64,000 nt of DNA from CAXBMB01 sp052078155 (lineage in GTDB: Bacteria > Pseudomonadota > Alphaproteobacteria > Kiloniellales > DSM-21159), in the NCBI GenBank assembly GCA_052078155.1, contig JBQJBP010000003.1, positions 496,001 to 560,000 of the forward strand, given 5' to 3'. How positions within the stretch are numbered: the stretch's first letter is position 1; the number at the start of each line of letters is the position of its first letter. Both the position numbers and the translations under genes were made by a program. Positions 62,296 through 64,000 of this stretch are shown here, piece after piece. The notes under the pieces were generated by a model, which was not told where the DNA came from, made no database searches, and worked only from the letters and a program-made list of their open reading frames with translations.

Positions 62296-63153
62296 CTAAT
62301 CTACCAGGGCATCCCCCCGCAGGCCCGCTCGCTCTTCATGGATGGGCAGCACCCGTCCATAGAGCTGGCGGGTGCGCTCGGGCGAGCCCACCATGCCCGG
62401 TTCCTCCACATAAGAGAATATGGCCACATAGCGCATTCGGGGGCCAAGAACCGGTTTGACCCGATGCAGAGAATAGCGCCCCTTGAAGATCTGCAGGTCA
62501 CCCGGCCCCAGCGTCAGGCATTTCACCCTGCTGTGGTCCCCTTCAAGAATGGCGGCCACCCCGTCATAGTTTTCGTCTTCTGAACTGCGCAGATTGGGGC
62601 TGTATTCAAACTCACCGCCTTCATACCCATTCTGGATGGCCAGGGTTACGGTGAAGTTGTTGGTATCAAAGTGCCAGGGAAAGCCCTGGCCTTCCTCCAC
62701 CTGATTGATGATCACGTCGGCCAGAGGATCGGCGTAGCGATAAAACCTGTCTTCCCCCAGAGCCGCCTGAATAAACGCTGGAAACGCGGGCCATTCATAC
62801 AGCGCCCTCAGAACCGAATCCTGACCAAAGTTATCGGCTGGAACAAAAGAGTTGGAGCGATCATAGAAACGGCGCAACGGGTGCATAACCGGCAGGCTGG
62901 GGTCATCCTGGGTGAAGTAGGCATTGGTGCGGTTGAAGGATCGGTGCCCCCTGTCAGCCACACCATCTGCTTCTGCCACCAGATCAGCCAGACAATCCGG
63001 CCGGATGAACCCCCGCAGCACAGCGCAGCCGTCTTCGGCCAAACGCCCCTGAGTTCCGGCCACCAGTTTCTGATAGCCAGCAGATGTCTCATCCGCCAAA
63101 GGATAGCGCGCCAAATCAACATAGTCGCGAGGGTCGGGAGACTGGGCCGTCAT
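62296..63153 (-). CDS. 2-oxoglutarate/Fe(II)-dependent oxygenase
   Basis: A 285-residue double-stranded beta-helix protein. WHFDTNNFTVTLAIQNGYEGG gives the HxD iron ligands and the strand after them, LGPGDLQIFKGRYSLHRVKPV has the distal His, and GPRMRYVAIFSY has the Arg that binds 2-oxoglutarate. It resembles the HalD-like and arpA-type oxygenases, with hydroxylation or demethylation of an amino acid or amine as a likely role. It is transcribed toward the PuuB-like gene. Confidence 0.82.
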   Translation of the reverse strand: MTAQSPDPRDYVDLARYPLADETSAGYQKLVAGTQGRLAEDGCAVLRGFIRPDCLADLVAEADGVADRGHRSFNRTNAYFTQDDPSLPVMHPLRRFYDRSNSFVPADNFGQDSVLRALYEWPAFPAFIQAALGEDRFYRYADPLADVIINQVEEGQGFPWHFDTNNFTVTLAIQNGYEGGEFEYSPNLRSSEDENYDGVAAILEGDHSRVKCLTLGPGDLQIFKGRYSLHRVKPVLGPRMRYVAIFSYVEEPGMVGSPERTRQLYGRVLPIHEERAGLRGDALVD

Positions 63154-63185
63154 AACGCTCTCCTTAACTGCAGACTGTTCCAGCT

Positions 63186-63322
63186 TAGAGCATGATCGGT
63201 TTGGTCAGAAGCGCTTTGCGCTTGTACCTAAACCGTGAGTCATCCTCTAAAACATTGAAAAGAGGCAAATTTACGCTTCAAGTGTTACACGTCGTGAGTC
63301 CACTTAAGCCGATTTGACTCTA
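63186..63322 (+). repeat. 138-bp repeat family copy
   Basis: It starts TAGAGCATGATCGGTTTGG and ends CCGATTTGACTCTA, 137 bases, with small changes in hairpin 2 (TTACACGTCGTGAG). It lies between the co-directional oxygenase and methyltransferase genes and touches no stop codon. Confidence 0.94.
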
Positions 63323-63378
63323 GCCTGCAGATGAAGAAGCGCTTTCCCATAAGCGTCACGAGACAGGGCGGTTTTTGG

Positions 63379-64000
63379 TCAGGCCTGGGCCGTGATTACA
63401 AGCCCCCGGATCCTGCCTTCCACCGGACCGGCCCCGAAGCGGTCCGCAATGGCCTGCGCCGCCTGTTCCGTTATGGCCTCCAGCAAACTGGCGTCTCGCG
63501 CCTCAATCTCACTGCGCAAAGGTGTCCCCTGACAATAGGCCAGCGCAGGATCGCGGGCCGATGCCGCCCAGGAGGTTTTTTCCAGATCCCTGATTTCGAT
63601 TTTATCAAAGCCAGCCGCCGCCAGCTCCGACCGGATCAGATCCGGGTCATGATAACCATGGGGCGTGCGGGCCAAAAACAGCGGCGGGTCTTCGAGGAAG
63701 AATGACGCCGCCGTCTCGGTCACCAGCCTGGCAAAGTCATTCTGTTCGATCCCGTCCCAGACATTGAAAAAGAAGCGCCCGCCGGGGGCCAGAACGCGCC
63801 GGGCTTCGCGATAGCCTGCAACCCGGTCCGGGAAGAACATGACACCGAACTGGCACAGGACGGCGTCAAACCCGGCGTCCTCGAACGGCAAGTCCAGAGC
63901 ATTGGCTTGCTGCCATATCAGGCGGGGGTCCTGTCCCTGCCGCAAAGCGGCCTGATCCAGCATGGGCTGATTGAGATCACTGACACAGTAACGGGCGCTG
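63379..64000 (-). CDS. Class I SAM-dependent methyltransferase (5' end cut by window)
   Basis: The reverse frame stays open to the right edge, so the start is outside the window. At least 206 residues remain. RYCVSDLNQPMLDQA is the end of motif I, ANALDLPFEDAGFDAVLCQFG covers motif II, and VLAPGGRFFFNVWDGI is motif III. An inner ATG at 63963 is not the start because the motif I strand lies upstream of it. The gene is a UbiE-type small-molecule methyltransferase of unknown substrate. Confidence 0.85.
   Translation of the reverse strand, partial: SARYCVSDLNQPMLDQAALRQGQDPRLIWQQANALDLPFEDAGFDAVLCQFGVMFFPDRVAGYREARRVLAPGGRFFFNVWDGIEQNDFARLVTETAASFFLEDPPLFLARTPHGYHDPDLIRSELAAAGFDKIEIRDLEKTSWAASARDPALAYCQGTPLRSEIEARDASLLEAITEQAAQAIADRFGAGPVEGRIRGLVITAQA

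Noticed and set aside
62671..63195. 174-residue forward frame
   Set aside because: Complement of the 2OG-Fe(II) oxygenase gene.
24083..63322. CRISPR array interpretation of the repeats
   Set aside because: Copies are about 138 bp, dispersed in both orientations over 39 kb, without regular spacers or cas genes.

Overview
The window is from a high-GC alphaproteobacterium, probably close to the Rhodospirillales; the order is my inference. The main support is a colinear housekeeping block at 9.8-24 kb, rplU-rpmA-obgE-proB-proA-nadD-rsfS-rlmH-(envC-like)-ctpA-(YibQ-type deacetylase)-rppH, which is the usual alphaproteobacterial order. The rest is metabolic and accessory DNA.

Layout. 1-1.8 kb: 3'-truncated flavin/4Fe-4S oxidoreductase. 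2.25-7.85 kb: an AT-richer defence island. It opens with a chimeric, decayed ORF (N-terminal ZorA-like half joined to a Vsr endonuclease remnant), followed by four overlapping genes: SNF2 helicase, stand-alone EcoRII-N DNA-recognition domain, MORC/paraMORC-type GHKL ATPase, and McrA-like HNH nuclease. The island ends beside a tRNA-Ser(CGA). 8.5-9.5 kb: CDF-type transporter. 9.8-24 kb: the housekeeping block, interrupted by an MFS efflux gene and a small YegP/DUF1508 gene. 24-35 kb: TetR with a tandem operator, thioesterase, a second flavin/4Fe-4S oxidoreductase with an Ldh2-type dehydrogenase, GST, TetR, a PuuD-like amidotransferase, two small secreted proteins sharing a YPTSxN motif, and an AsmA-like protein. 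35-47 kb: two 3-hydroxyisobutyrate-dehydrogenase-family enzymes, an enolase-superfamily dehydratase, two LysR regulators, a BaiN/HI0933-type flavoprotein, an ArsR-Acr3 arsenite pair, HutD, LuxR, and an amidinotransferase-family hydrolase. 47-54.7 kb: a secreted RTX protein with seven N-terminal repeats, then a FecBCD-type ABC importer with DUF1636 and DUF2946-like partners and a structured leader, then a DUF899 gene. 54.9-64 kb: RidA, a three-subunit opine/hydroxyproline-type dehydrogenase, M20 peptidase, PuuE-like deacetylase, PuuB-like oxidase, 2OG-Fe(II) oxygenase, and a 5'-truncated methyltransferase. Together these last genes look like oxidative catabolism of secondary amines or imino acids.

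A family of about 138-bp palindromic repeats is scattered from 24 to 63.3 kb and absent from 1-24 kb. Its ends read TAGAG...CTCTA, and in several places a neighbouring gene takes its TAG stop codon from the repeat; two copies are bounded on both sides by the stop codons of convergent genes. The structure fits a TA-duplicating miniature element.

The most notable items are the SNF2/EcoRII-N/MORC/HNH operon, its zorA::vsr scar, the stop-codon-donating repeats, the structured leader of the metal/siderophore importer, and the small YPTSxN protein family.
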